From: Auanema rhodensis
Taxonomy: Eukaryota > Nematoda > Chromadorea > Rhabditida > Rhabditidae
Reading direction: 5' to 3'
Assembly (NCBI GenBank): GCA_964057225.1
Contig: OZ059897.1
Location: 21,886,001-21,950,000, forward strand
Length of the DNA: 64,000 nucleotides
The first letter of the stretch is position 1, and every line of letters starts with the position of its first letter. Positions 36,445-49,468 of this stretch are shown one piece after another. Made by a program: the position numbers and the translations under genes. The notes below the pieces were generated by a model. That model saw only the letters and a list, made by a program, of their open reading frames with translations, was not told the origin of the DNA and made no database searches.

Positions 36445-38556
36445 TAGTCTAAAAACAAATTTTTATTGATATTGGTTCATGGTAACCATGACTTTGAAAT
36501 TTACGTGAACTTTAATTTATGCTAATTAAATGTACACGTGATGTGCACTTGATATGTAACTCGCTTCACGTGAAAGATAAAGAGATGCGGTTTTCAAAAT
36601 TAGATTCCCCATGTCCATATTAGTCTAAAAACAAATTTTTATTGATATTGGTGCATGGTAACCATGACTTTGAAATTTACGTGAACTTTAATTTATGCTA
36701 ATTAAATGTACACGTGATGTGCACTTGGTATGTAACTCGCTTCACGTGAAAGATAAAGAGATGCGGTTTTCAAAATAAGATTCCCCATGTCCATATTAGT
36801 CTAAAAACAAATTTTTATTGATATTGGTTCATGGTAACCATGACTTTGAAATTTACGTGAACTTTAATTTATGCTAATTAAATGTACACGTGATGTGCAC
36901 TTGGTATGTAACTCGCTTCACGTGAAAGATAAAGAGATGCGGTTTTGAAAATAAGATTCCCCATGTCCATATTAGTCTAAAAACAAATTTTTATTGATAT
37001 TGGTTCATGGTAACCATGACTTTGAAATTTACGTGAACTTTAATTTATGCTAATTAAATGTACACGTGATGTGCACTTGATATGTAACTCGCTTCTCGTG
37101 AAAGATAAAGAGATGCGGTTTTCAAAATTAGATTCCCCATGTCCATATTAGTCTAAAAACAAATTTTTATTGATATTGGTGCATGGTAACCATGACTTTG
37201 AAATTTACGTGAACTTTGATTTATGCTAATTAAATGTACACGTGATGTGCACTTGGTATGTAACTTGCTTCACGTGAAAGATAAAGAGGTGCGGTTTTCA
37301 AAATAAGATTCCCCATGTCCATATTAGTCTAAAAACAAATTTTTATTGATATTGGTTCATGGTAACCATGACTTTGAAATTTACGTGAACTTTAATTTAT
37401 GCTAATTAAATGTACACGTGATGTGCACTTGGTATGTAACTCGCTTCACGTGAAAGATAAAGAGATGCGGTTTTCAAAATTAGATTCCCCATGTCCATAT
37501 TAGTCTAAAAACAAATTTTTATTGATATTGGTGCATGGTAACCATGACTTTGAAATTTACGTGAACTTTAATTTATGCTAATTAAATGTACACGTGATGT
37601 GCACTTGATATGTAACTCGCTTCTCGTGAAAGATAAAGAGATGCGGTTTTCAAAATTAGATTCCCCATGTCCATATTAGTCTAAAAACAAATTTTTATTG
37701 ATATTGGTGCATGGTAACCATGACTTTGAAATTTACGTGAACTTTAATTTATGCTAATTAAATGTACACGTGATGTGCACTTGGTATGTAACTTGCTTCA
37801 CGTGAAAGATAAAGAGGTGCGGTTTTCAAAATAAGATTCCCCATGTCCATATTAGTCTAAAAACAAATTTTTATTGATATTGGTTCATGGTAACCATGAC
37901 TTTGAAATTTACGTGAACTTTAATTTATGCTAATTAAATGTACACGTGATGTGCACTTGGTATGTAACTCGCTTCACGTGAAAGATAAAGAGATGCGGTT
38001 TTCAAAATTAGATTCCGCATGTCCATATTAGTCTAAAAACAAATTTTTATTGATATTGGTGCATGGTAACCATGACTTTGAAATTTACGTGAACTTTAAT
38101 TTATGCTAATTAAATGTACACGTGATGTGCACTTGGTATGTAACTCGCTTCACGTGAAAGATAAAGAGATGCGGTTTTGAAAATTAGATTCCTCATGTCC
38201 ATATTAGTCTAAAAACGAATTTTTATTGATATTGGTGCATGGTAACCATGACTTTGAAATTTACGTGAACTTTAATTTATGCTAATTAAATGTACACGTG
38301 ATGTGCACTTGGTATGTAACTCGCTTCACGTGAAAGATAAAGAGATGCGGTTTTCAAAATAAGATTCCCCATGTCCATATTAGTCTAAAAACAAATTTTT
38401 ATTGATATTGGTTTATGGTAACCATGACTTTGAAATTTACGTGAACTTTAATTTATGCTAATTAAATGTACACGTGATGTGCACTTGGTATGTAACTCGC
38501 TTCACGTGAAAGATAAAGAGATGCGGTTTTCAAAATAAGCTTCCCCATGTCCATAT
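36445..38556 (+). repeat. 12-monomer higher-order unit (2112 bp)
   Basis: Order: cttgatatg (36445), aataag (36621), ttttgaaaataag (36797), cttgatatg + ttctcgtg (36973), ctttgattt + aacttgc + gaggtgcgg (37149), plain (37325), cttgatatg + ttctcgtg (37501), aacttgc + gaggtgcgg (37677), gattccgcatg (37853), ttttgaaaa (38029), aaaacgaa (38205), ggtttatgg + aataagctt (38381). Confidence 0.87.
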
Positions 38557-40492
38557 TAGTCTAAAAACAAATTTTTATTGATATTGGTTCATGGTAACCA
38601 TGACTTTGAAATTTACGTGAACTTTAATTTATGCTAATTAAATGTACACGTGATGTGCACTTGATATGTAACTCGCTTCACGTGAAAGATAAAGAGATGC
38701 GGTTTTCAAAATTAGATTCCCCATGTCCATATTAGTCTAAAAACAAATTTTTATTGATATTGGTGCATGGTAACCATGACTTTGAAATTTACGTGAACTT
38801 TAATTTATGCTAATTAAATGTACACGTGATGTGCACTTGGTATGTAACTCGCTTCACGTGAAAGATAAAGAGATGCGGTTTTCAAAATAAGATTCCCCAT
38901 GTCCATATTAGTCTAAAAACAAATTTTTATTGATATTGGTTCATGGTAACCATGACTTTGAAATTTACGTGAACTTTAATTTATGCTAATTAAATGTACA
39001 CGTGATGTGCACTTGATATGTAACTCGCTTCTCGTGAAAGATAAAGAGATGCGGTTTTCAAAATTAGATTCCCCATGTCCATATTAGTCTAAAAACAAAT
39101 TTTTATTGATATTGGTGCATGGTAACCATGACTTTGAAATTTACGTGAACTTTAATTTATGCTAATTAAATGTACACGTGATGTGCACTTGGTATGTAAC
39201 TTGCTTCACGTGAAAGATAAAGAGGTGCGGTTTTCAAAATAAGATTCCCCATGTCCATATTAGTCTAAAAACAAATTTTTATTGATATTGGTTCATGGTA
39301 ACCATGACTTTGAAATTTACGTGAACTTTAATTTATGCTAATTAAATGTACACGTGATGTGCACTTGGTATGTAACTCGCTTCACGTGAAAGATAAAGAG
39401 ATGCGGTTTTCAAAATTAGATTCCCCATGTCCATATTAGTCTAAAAACAAATTTTTATTGATATTGGTGCATGGTAACCATGACTTTGAAATTTACGTGA
39501 ACTTTAATTTATGCTAATTAAATGTACACGTGATGTGCACTTGATATGTAACTCGCTTCTCGTGAAAGATAAAGAGATGCGGTTTTCAAAATTAGATTCC
39601 CCATGTCCATATTAGTCTAAAAACAAATTTTTATTGATATTGGTGCATGGTAACCATGACTTTGAAATTTACGTGAACTTTAATTTATGCTAATTAAATG
39701 TACACGTGATGTGCACTTGGTATGTAACTTGCTTCACGTGAAAGATAAAGAGGTGCGGTTTTCAAAATAAGATTCCCCATGTCCATATTAGTCTAAAAAC
39801 AAATTTTTATTGATATTGGTTCATGGTAACCATGACTTTGAAATTTACGTGAACTTTAATTTATGCTAATTAAATGTACACGTGATGTGCACTTGGTATG
39901 TAACTCGCTTCACGTGAAAGATAAAGAGATGCGGTTTTCAAAATTAGATTCCGCATGTCCATATTAGTCTAAAAACAAATTTTTATTGATATTGGTGCAT
40001 GGTAACCATGACTTTGAAATTTACGTGAACTTTAATTTATGCTAATTAAATGTACACGTGATGTGCACTTGGTATGTAACTCGCTTCACGTGAAAGATAA
40101 AGAGATGCGGTTTTGAAAATTAGATTCCTCATGTCCATATTAGTCTAAAAACGAATTTTTATTGATATTGGTGCATGGTAACCATGACTTTGAAATTTAC
40201 GTGAACTTTAATTTATGCTAATTAAATGTACACGTGATGTGCACTTGGTATGTAACTCGCTTCACGTGAAAGATAAAGAGATGCGGTTTTCAAAATAAGA
40301 TTCCCCATGTCCATATTAGTCTAAAAACAAATTTTTATTGATATTGGTTTATGGTAACCATGACTTTGAAATTTACGTGAACTTTAATTTATGCTAATTA
40401 AATGTACACGTGATGTGCACTTGGTATGTAACTCGCTTCACGTGAAAGATAAAGAGATGCGGTTTTCAAAATAAGCTTCCCCATGTCCATAT
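38557..40492 (+). repeat. 11-monomer version of the same unit (1936 bp)
   Basis: The series is as in 36445-38556 but lacks the ttttgaaaataag monomer: one unit differs from the next by a single monomer. The gattccgcatg marker moves from monomer 37853 to 39789, 1936 bp. Monomer 39085 has ctttaattt where 37149 has ctttgattt. Confidence 0.87.
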
Positions 40493-41372
40493 TAGTCTAA
40501 AAACAAATTTTTATTGATATTGGTTCATGGTAACCATGACTTTGAAATTTACGTGAACTTTAATTTATGCTAATTAAATGTACACGTGATGTGCACTTGA
40601 TATGTAACTCGCTTCACGTGAAAGATAAAGAGATGCGGTTTTCAAAATTAGATTCCCCATGTCCATATTAGTCTAAAAACAAATTTTTATTGATATTGGT
40701 GCATGGTAACCATGACTTTGAAATTTACGTGAACTTTAATTTATGCTAATTAAATGTACACGTGATGTGCACTTGGTATGTAACTCGCTTCACGTGAAAG
40801 ATAAAGAGATGCGGTTTTCAAAATAAGATTCCCCATGTCCATATTAGTCTAAAAACAAATTTTTATTGATATTGGTTCATGGTAACCATGACTTTGAAAT
40901 TTACGTGAACTTTAATTTATGCTAATTAAATGTACACGTGATGTGCACTTGGTATGTAACTCGCTTCACGTGAAAGATAAAGAGATGCGGTTTTGAAAAT
41001 AAGATTCCCCATGTCCATATTAGTCTAAAAACAAATTTTTATTGATATTGGTTCATGGTAACCATGACTTTGAAATTTACGTGAACTTTAATTTATGCTA
41101 ATTAAATGTACACGTGATGTGCACTTGATATGTAACTCGCTTCTCGTGAAAGATAAAGAGATGCGGTTTTCAAAATTAGATTCCCCATGTCCATATTAGT
41201 CTAAAAACAAATTTTTATTGATATTGGTGCATGGTAACCATGACTTTGAAATTTACGTGAACTTTAATTTATGCTAATTAAATGTACACGTGATGTGCAC
41301 TTGGTATGTAACTTGCTTCACGTGAAAGATAAAGAGGTGCGGTTTTCAAAATAAGATTCCCCATGTCCATAT
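40493..41372 (+). repeat. Partial third copy of the 12-monomer unit
   Basis: cttgatatg (40493), aataag (40669), ttttgaaaataag (40845), cttgatatg + ttctcgtg (41021), aacttgc + gaggtgcgg (41197). It retains the monomer missing from the 11-monomer copy, so that monomer was deleted there rather than inserted once in the first. The series then stops and zone 3 begins. Confidence 0.85.
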
Positions 41373-41724
41373 TAGTCTAAAAACAAATTTTTATTGATAT
41401 TGGTTCATGGTAACCATGACTTTGAAATTTACGTGAACTTTAATTTATGCTAATTAAATGTACACGTGATGTGCACTTGGTATGTAACTCGCTTCACGTG
41501 AAAGATAAAGAGATGCGGTTTTCAAAATTTGATTCCCGATGTCCATATTAGTCTAAAAACAAATTTTTATTGATATTGGTTCATGGTAACCATGACTTTG
41601 AAATTTACGTGAACTTTAATTTATGCTAATTAAATGTACACGTGATGTGCGCTTGGTATGTAACTCGCTTCACGTGAAAGATAAAGAGATGCGGTTTTCA
41701 AAATTAGATTCCCCATGTCCATAT
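41373..41724 (+). repeat. Zone 3 opening monomers
   Basis: aatttgat + tcccgatg (41373) and a monomer with private gtgcgcttgg (41549). They correspond in position to 43133 and 43309. Confidence 0.75.
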
Positions 41725-43484
41725 TAGTCTAAAAACAAATTTTTATTGATATGGGTGCATGGTAACCATGACTTTGAAATTTACGTGAACTTTAATTTAT
41801 GCTAATTAAATGTACACGTGATGTGCACTTGGTATGTAACTCGCTTCACGTGAAAGATAAAGAGATGCGGTTTTTAAAATTAGATTCCCCATGTCCATAT
41901 TAGTCTAAAAACAAATTTTTATCGATATTGGTGCATGGTAACCATGACTTTGAAATTTACGTGAACTTTAATTTATGCTAATTAAATGTACACGTGATGT
42001 GCACTTGATATGTAACTCGCTTCACGTGAAAGATAAAGAGATGCGGTTTTCAAAATTAGATTCCCCATGTCCATATTAGTCTAAAAACAAATTTTTATTG
42101 ATATTGGTGCATGGTAACCATGACTTTGAAATTTACGTGAACTTTAATTTATGCTTATTAAATGTACACGTGATGTGCACTTGGTATGTAACTAGCTTCA
42201 CGTGAAAGATAAAGAGATGCGGTTTTTAAAATTAGATTCCCCATGTCCATATTAGTCTAAAAACAAATTTTTATTGATATTGGTTCATGGTAACCATGAC
42301 TTTGAAATTTACGTGAACTTTAATTTATGCTAATTAAATGTACACGTGATGTGCATTTGGTATGTAACTCGCTTCACGTGAAAGATAAAGAGATGCGGTT
42401 TTCAAAATTAGATTCCCCATGTCCATATTAGTCTAAAAACAAATTTTTAGTGATATGGGTGCATGGTAACCATGACTTTGAAATTTACGTGAAGTTTAAT
42501 TTATGCTAATTAAATGTACACGTGATGTGCACTTGGTATGTAACTCGCTTCACGTGAAAGATAAAGAGATGCGGTTTTCAAAATAAGATTCCCCATGTCC
42601 ATATTAGTCTAAAAACAAATTTTTATTGATATTGGTTCATGGTAACCATGACTTTGAAATTTACGTGAAGTTTAATTTATGCTAATTAAATGTACACGTG
42701 ATGTGCACTTGGTATGTAACTCGCTTCACGTGAAAGATAAAGAGATGCGGTTTTCAAAATTAGATTCCCCATGTCCATATTAGTCTAAAAACAAATTTTC
42801 ATTGATATTGGTTCATGGTAACCATGACTTTGAAATTTACGTGAACTTTAATTTATGCTAATTAAATGTACACGTGATGTGCACTTGGTATGTAACTAGC
42901 TTCACGTGAAAGATAAAGAGATGCGGTTTTCAAAATTAGATTCCCCATGTCCATATTAGTCTAAAAACAAATTTTTATTGATATTGGTTCATGGTAACCA
43001 TGACTTTGAAATTTACGTGAACTTTAATTTATGCTAATTAAATGTACACGTGATGTGCACTTGGTATGTAACTCGCTTCACGTGAAAGATAAAGAGATGC
43101 GGTTTTCAAAATTAGATTCCCCATGTCCATATTAGTCTAAAAACAAATTTTTATTGATATTGGTTCATGGTAACCATGACTTTGAAATTTACGTGAACTT
43201 TAATTTATGCTAATTAAATGTACACGTGATGTGCACTTGGTATGTAACTCGCTTCACGTGAAAGATAAAGAGATGCGGTTTTCAAAATTTGATTCCCCAT
43301 GTCCATATTAGTCTAAAAACAAATTTTTATTGATATTGGTTCATGGTAACCATGACTTTGAAATTTACGTGAACTTTAATTTATGCTAATTAAATGTACA
43401 CGTGATGTGCACTTGGTATGTAACTCGCTTCACGTGAAAGATAAAGAGATGCGGTTTTCAAAATTAGATTCCCCATGTCCATGT
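41725..43484 (+). repeat. Ten-monomer unit, copy 1 (1760 bp)
   Basis: gatatggg + tttttaaaa (41725), atcgatattgg + cttgatatg (41901), gcttatta + aactagc + tttttaaaa (42077), gtgcatttgg (42253), tagtgatatggg + gaagttt (42429), gaagttt (42605), ttttcattgatattgg + aactagc (42781), plain (42957), aatttgat (43133), ccatgttag (43309). It carries more private changes than its neighbour. Confidence 0.8.
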
Positions 43485-45244
43485 TAGTCTAAAAACAAAT
43501 TTTTATTGATATGGGTGCATGGTAACCATGACTTTGAAATTTACGTGAACTTTAATTTATGCTAATTAAATGTACACGTGATGTGCACTTGGTATGTAAC
43601 TCGCTTCACGTGAAAGATAAAGAGATGCGGTTTTTAAAATTAGATTCCCCATGTCCATATTAGTCTAAAAACAAATTTTTATCGATATTGGTGCATGGTA
43701 ACCATGACTTTGAAATTTACGTGAACTTTAATTTATGCTAATTAAATGTACACGTGATGTGCACTTGATATGTAACTCGCTTCACGTGAAAGATAAAGAG
43801 ATGCGGTTTTCAAAATTAGATTCCCCATGTCCATATTAGTCTAAAAACAAATTTTTATTGATATTGGTGCATGGTAACCATGACTTTGAAATTTACGTGA
43901 ACTTTAATTTATGCTTATTAAATGTACACGTGATGTGCACTTGGTATGTAACTAGCTTCACGTGAAAGATAAAGAGATGCGGTTTTTAAAATTAGATTCC
44001 CCATGTCCATATTAGTCTAAAAACAAATTTTTATTGATATTGGTTCATGGTAACCATGACTTTGAAATTTACGTGAACTTTAATTTATGCTAATTAAATG
44101 TACACGTGATGTGCACTTGGTATGTAACTCGCTTCACGTGAAAGATAAAGAGATGCGGTTTTCAAAATTAGATTCACCATGTCCATATTAGTCTAAAAAC
44201 AAATTTTTATTGATATGGGTGCATGGTAACCATGACTTTGAAATTTACGTGAACTTTAATTTATGCTAATTAAATGTACACGTGATGTGCACTTGGTATG
44301 TAACTCGCTTCACGTGAAAGATAAAGAGATGCGGTTTTCAAAATAAGATTCCCCATGTCCATATTAGTCTAAAAACAAATTTTTATTGATATTGGTTCAT
44401 GGTAACCATGACTTTGAAATTTACGTGAACTTTAATTTATGCTAATTAAATGTACACGTGATGTGCACTTGGTATGTAACTAGCTTCACGTGAAAGATAA
44501 AGAGATGCGGTTTTCAAAATTAGATTCCCCATGTCCATGTTAGTCTAAAAACAAATTTTTATTGATATGGGTGCATGGTAACCATGACTTTGAAATTTAC
44601 GTGAACTTTAATTTATGCTAATTAAATGTACACGTGATGTGCACTTGGTATGTAACTCGCTTCACGTGAAAGATAAAGAGATGCGGTTTTCAAAATTAGA
44701 TTCCCCATGTCCATATTAGTCTAAAAACAAATTTTTATTGATATTGGTTCATGGTAACCATGACTTTGAAATTTACGTGAACTTTAATTTATGCTAATTA
44801 AATGTACACGTGATGTGCACTTGGTATGTAACTCGCTTCACGTGAAAGATAAAGAGATGCGGTTTTCAAAATTAGATTCCCCATGTCCATATTAGTCTAA
44901 AAACAAATTTTTATTGATATTGGTTCATGGTAACCATGACTTTGAAATTTACGTGAACTTTAATTTATGCTAATTAAATGTACACGTGATGTGCACTTGG
45001 TATGTAACTCGCTTCACGTGAAAGATAAAGAGATGCGGTTTTCAAAATTTGATTCCCCATGTCCATATTAGTCTAAAAACAAATTTTTATTGATATTGGT
45101 TCATGGTAACCATGACTTTGAAATTTACGTGAACTTTAATTTATGCTAATTAAATGTACACGTGATGTGCACTTGGTATGTAACTCGCTTCACGTGAAAG
45201 ATAAAGAGATGCGGTTTTCAAAATAAGATTCCCCATGTCCATAT
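43485..45244 (+). repeat. Ten-monomer unit, copy 2 (1760 bp)
   Basis: The first three monomers match 41725-42252 exactly in markers (tttttaaaa; atcgatattgg + cttgatatg; gcttatta + aactagc). The fifth (44189, gatatggg + aataag), eighth and ninth (aatttgat, 44893) also match. Monomer 44013 introduces gattcaccatg, and 44365 combines aactagc with ccatgttag. Confidence 0.78.
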
Positions 45245-46124
45245 TAGTCTAAAAACAAATTTTTATTGATATTGGTTCATGGTAACCATGACTTTGAAAT
45301 TTACGTGAACTTTAATTTATGCTAATTAAATGTACACGTGATGTGCACTTGGTATGTAACTAGCTTCACGTGAAAGATAAAGAGATGCGGTTTTCAAAAT
45401 TAGATTCCCCATGTCCATGTTAGTCTAAAAACAAATTTTTATTGATATGGGTGCATGGTAACCATGACTTTGAAATTTACGTGAACTTTAATTTATGCTA
45501 ATTAAATGTACACGTGATGTGCACTTGGTATGTAACTCGCTTCACGTGAAAGATAAAGAGATGCGGTTTTCAAAATTTGATTCCCCATGTCCATATTAGT
45601 CTAAAAACAAATTTTTATTGATATTGGTTCATGGTAACCATGACTTTGAAATTTACGTGAACTTTAATTTATGCTAATTAAATGTACACGTGATGTGCAC
45701 TTGGTATGTAACTCGCTTCACGTGAAAGATAAAGAGATGCGGTTTTCAAAATTAGATTCCCCATGTCCATGTTAGTCTAAAAACAAATTTTTATTGATAT
45801 GGGTGCATGGTAACCATGACTTTGAAATTTACGTGAACTTTAATTTATGCTAATTAAATATACACGTGATGTGCACTTGGTATGTAACTCGCTTCACGTG
45901 AAAGATAAAGAGATGCGGTTTTCAAAATTAGATTCCCCATGTCCATATTAGTCTAAAAACAAATTTTTATTGATATTGGTGCATGGTAACCATGACTTTG
46001 AAATTTACGTGAACTTTAATTTATGCTTATTAAATGTAAACGTGATGTGCACTTGGTATGTAACTAGCTTCACGTGAAAGATAAAGAGATGCGGTTTTTA
46101 AAATTAGATTCCCCATGTCCATAT
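45245..46124 (+). repeat. Zone 3 linker monomers
   Basis: aactagc + ccatgttag (45245), gatatggg + aatttgat (45421), ccatgttag (45597), gatatggg with private aaatatacac (45773), gcttatta + gtaaacgtg + aactagc (45949). Confidence 0.78.
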
Positions 46125-47884
46125 TAGTCTAAAAACAAATTTTTATTGATATTGGTTCATGGTAACCATGACTTTGAAATTTACGTGAACTTTAATTTAT
46201 GCTAATTAAATGTACACGTGATGTGCACTTGGTATGTAACTCGCTTCACGTGAAAGATAAAGAGATGCGGTTTTCAAAATTAGATTCACCATGTCCATAT
46301 TAGTCTAAAAACAAATTTTTATTGATATGGGTGCATGGTAACCATGACTTTGAAATTTACGTGAACTTTAATTTATGCTAATTAAATGTACACGTGATGT
46401 GCACTTGGTATGTAACTCGCTTCACGTGAAAGATAAAGAGATGCGGTTTTCAAAATAAGATTCCCCATGTCCATATTAGTCTAAAAACAAATTTTTATTG
46501 ATATTGGTTCATGGTAACCATGACTTTGAAATTTACGTGAACTTTAATTTATGCTAATTAAATGTACACGTGATGTGCACTTGGTATGTAACTAGCTTCA
46601 CGTGAAAGATAAAGAGATGCGGTTTTCAAAATTAGATTCCCCATGTCCATGTTAGTCTAAAAACAAATTTTTATTGATATGGGTGCATGGTAACCATGAC
46701 TTTGAAATTTACGTGAACTTTAATTTATGCTAATTAAATGTACACGTGATGTGCACTTGGTATGTAACTCGCTTCACGTGAAAGATAAAGAGATGCGGTT
46801 TTTAAAATTAGATTCCCCATGTCCATATTAGTCTAAAAACAACTTTTTATTGATATTGGTGCATGGTAACCATGACTTTGAAATTTACGTGAACTTTAAT
46901 TTATGCTAATTAAATGTACACGTGATGTGCACTTGGTATGTAACTCGCTTCACGTGAAAGATAAAGAGATGCGGTTTTCAAAATAAGATTCCCCATGTCC
47001 ATATTAGTCTAAAAACATATTTTTATTGATATTGGTTCATGGTAACCATGACTTTGAAATTTACGTGAACTTTAATTTATGCTAATTAAATGTACACGTG
47101 ATGTGCACTTGGTATGTAACTAGCTTCACGTGAAAGATAAAGAGATGCGGTTTTCAAAATTAGATTCCCCATGTCCATATTAGTCTAAAAACAAATTTTT
47201 ATTGATATTGGTTCATGGTAACCATGACTTTGAAATTTACGTGAACTTTAATTTATGCTAATTAAATGTACACGTGATGTGCACTTGGTATGTAACTCGC
47301 TTCACGTGAAAGATAAAGAGATGCGGTTTTCAAAATAAGATTCCCCATGTCCATATTAGTCTAAAAACAAATTTTTATTGATATTGGTTCATGGTAACCA
47401 TGACTTTGAAATTTACGTGAACTTTAATTTATGCTAATTAAATGTACACGTGATGTGCACTTGGTATGTAACTCGCTTCACGTGAAAGATAAAGAGATGC
47501 GGTTTTCAAAATAAGATTCCCCATGTCCATATTAGTCTAAAAACAAATTTTTATTGATATTGGTTCATGGTAACCATGACTTTGAAATTTACGTGAACTT
47601 TAATTTATGCTAATTAAATGTACACGTGATGTGCACTTGGTATGTAACTAGCTTCACGTGAAAGATAAAGAGATGCGGTTTTCAAAATTAGATTCCCCAT
47701 ATCCATATTAGTCTAAAAACAAATTTTTATTGATATTGGTTCATGGTAACCATGACTTTGAAATTTACGTGAACTTTAATTTATGCTAATTAAATGTACA
47801 CGTGATGTGCACTTGGTATGTAACTCGCTTCACGTGAAAGATAAAGAGATGCGGTTTTCAAAATTAGATTCCCCATGTCCATAT
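46125..47884 (+). repeat. Second ten-monomer unit, copy 1 (1760 bp)
   Basis: gattcaccatg (46125), gatatggg + aataag (46301), aactagc + ccatgttag (46477), gatatggg + tttttaaaa (46653), aacaactt + aataag (46829), aaacatattt + aactagc (47005), two aataag monomers, aactagc with ccccatatcc (47533), plain (47709). Confidence 0.82.
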
Positions 47885-49468
47885 TAGTCTAAAAACAAAT
47901 TTTTATTGATATTGGTTCATGGTAACCATGACTTTGAAATTTACGTGAACTTTAATTTATGCTAATTAAATGTACACGTGATGTGCACTTGGTATGTAAC
48001 TCGCTTCACGTGAAAGATAAAGAGATGCGGTTTTCAAAATTAGATTCACCATGTCCATATTAGTCTAAAAACAAATTTTTATTGATATGGGTGCATGGTA
48101 ACCATGACTTTGAAATTTACGTGAACTTTAATTTATGCTAATTAAATGTACACGTGATGTGCACTTGGTATGTAACTCGCTTCACGTGAAAGATAAAGAG
48201 ATGCGGTTTTCAAAATAAGATTCCCCATGTCCATATTAGTCTAAAAACAAATTTTTATTGATATTGGTTCATGGTAACCATGACTTTGAAATTTACGTGA
48301 ACTTTAATTTATGCTAATTAAATGTACACGTGATGTGCACTTGGTATGTAACTAGCTTCACGTGAAAGATAAAGAGATGCGGTTTTCAAAATTAGATTCC
48401 CCATGTCCATGTTAGTCTAAAAACAAATTTTTATTGATATGGGTGCATGGTAACCATGACTTTGAAATTTACGTGAACTTTAATTTATGCTAATTAAATG
48501 TACACGTGATGTGCACTTGGTATGTAACTCGCTTCACGTGAAAGATAAAGAGATGCGGTTTTTAAAATTAGATTCCCCATGTCCATATTAGTCTAAAAAC
48601 AACTTTTTATTGATATTGGTGCATGGTAACCATGACTTTGAAATTTACGTGAACTTTAATTTATGCTAATTAAATGTACACGTGATGTGCACTTGGTATG
48701 TAACTCGCTTCACGTGAAAGATAAAGAGATGCGGTTTTCAAAATTAGATTCCCCATGTCCATATTAGTCTAAAAACAAATTTTTATTGATATTGGTGCAT
48801 GGTAACCATGACTTTGAAATTTACGTGAACTTTAATTTATGCTAATTAAATGTACACGTGATGTGCACTTGGTATGTAACTCGCTTCACGTGAAAGATAA
48901 AGAGATGCGGTTTTCAAAATAAGATTCCCCATGTCCATATTAGTCTAAAAACATATTTTTATTGATATTGGTTCATGGTAACCATGACTTTGAAATTTAC
49001 GTGAACTTTAATTTATGCTAATTAAATGTACACGTGATGTGCACTTGGTATGTAACTAGCTTCACGTGAAAGATAAAGAGATGCGGTTTTCAAAATTAGA
49101 TTCCCCATGTCCATATTAGTCTAAAAACAAATTTTTATTGATATTGGTTCATGGTAACCATGACTTTGAAATTTACGTGAACTTTAATTTATGCTAATTA
49201 AATGTACACGTGATGTGCACTTGGTATGTAACTCGCTTCACGTGAAAGATAAAGAGATGCGGTTTTCAAAATAAGATTCCCCATGTCCATATTAGTCTAA
49301 AAACAAATTTTTATTGATATTGGTTCATGGTAACCATGACTTTGAAATTTACGTGAACTTTAATTTATGCTAATTAAATGTACACGTGATGTGCACTTGG
49401 TATGTAACTAGCTTCACGTGAAAGATAAAGAGATGCGGTTTTCAAAATTAGATTCCCCATGTCCATGT
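47885..49468 (+). repeat. Second ten-monomer unit, copy 2 (altered)
   Basis: This follows 46125 onward at a distance of 1760 bp through monomer 48413. It then has aacaactt + attag (48589) and ggtgc + aataag (48765), where copy 1 has one monomer combining aacaactt with aataag. It continues with aaacatattt (48941), one aataag monomer instead of two, and aactagc + ccatgttag (49293). One monomer was gained and one lost. Confidence 0.8.
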
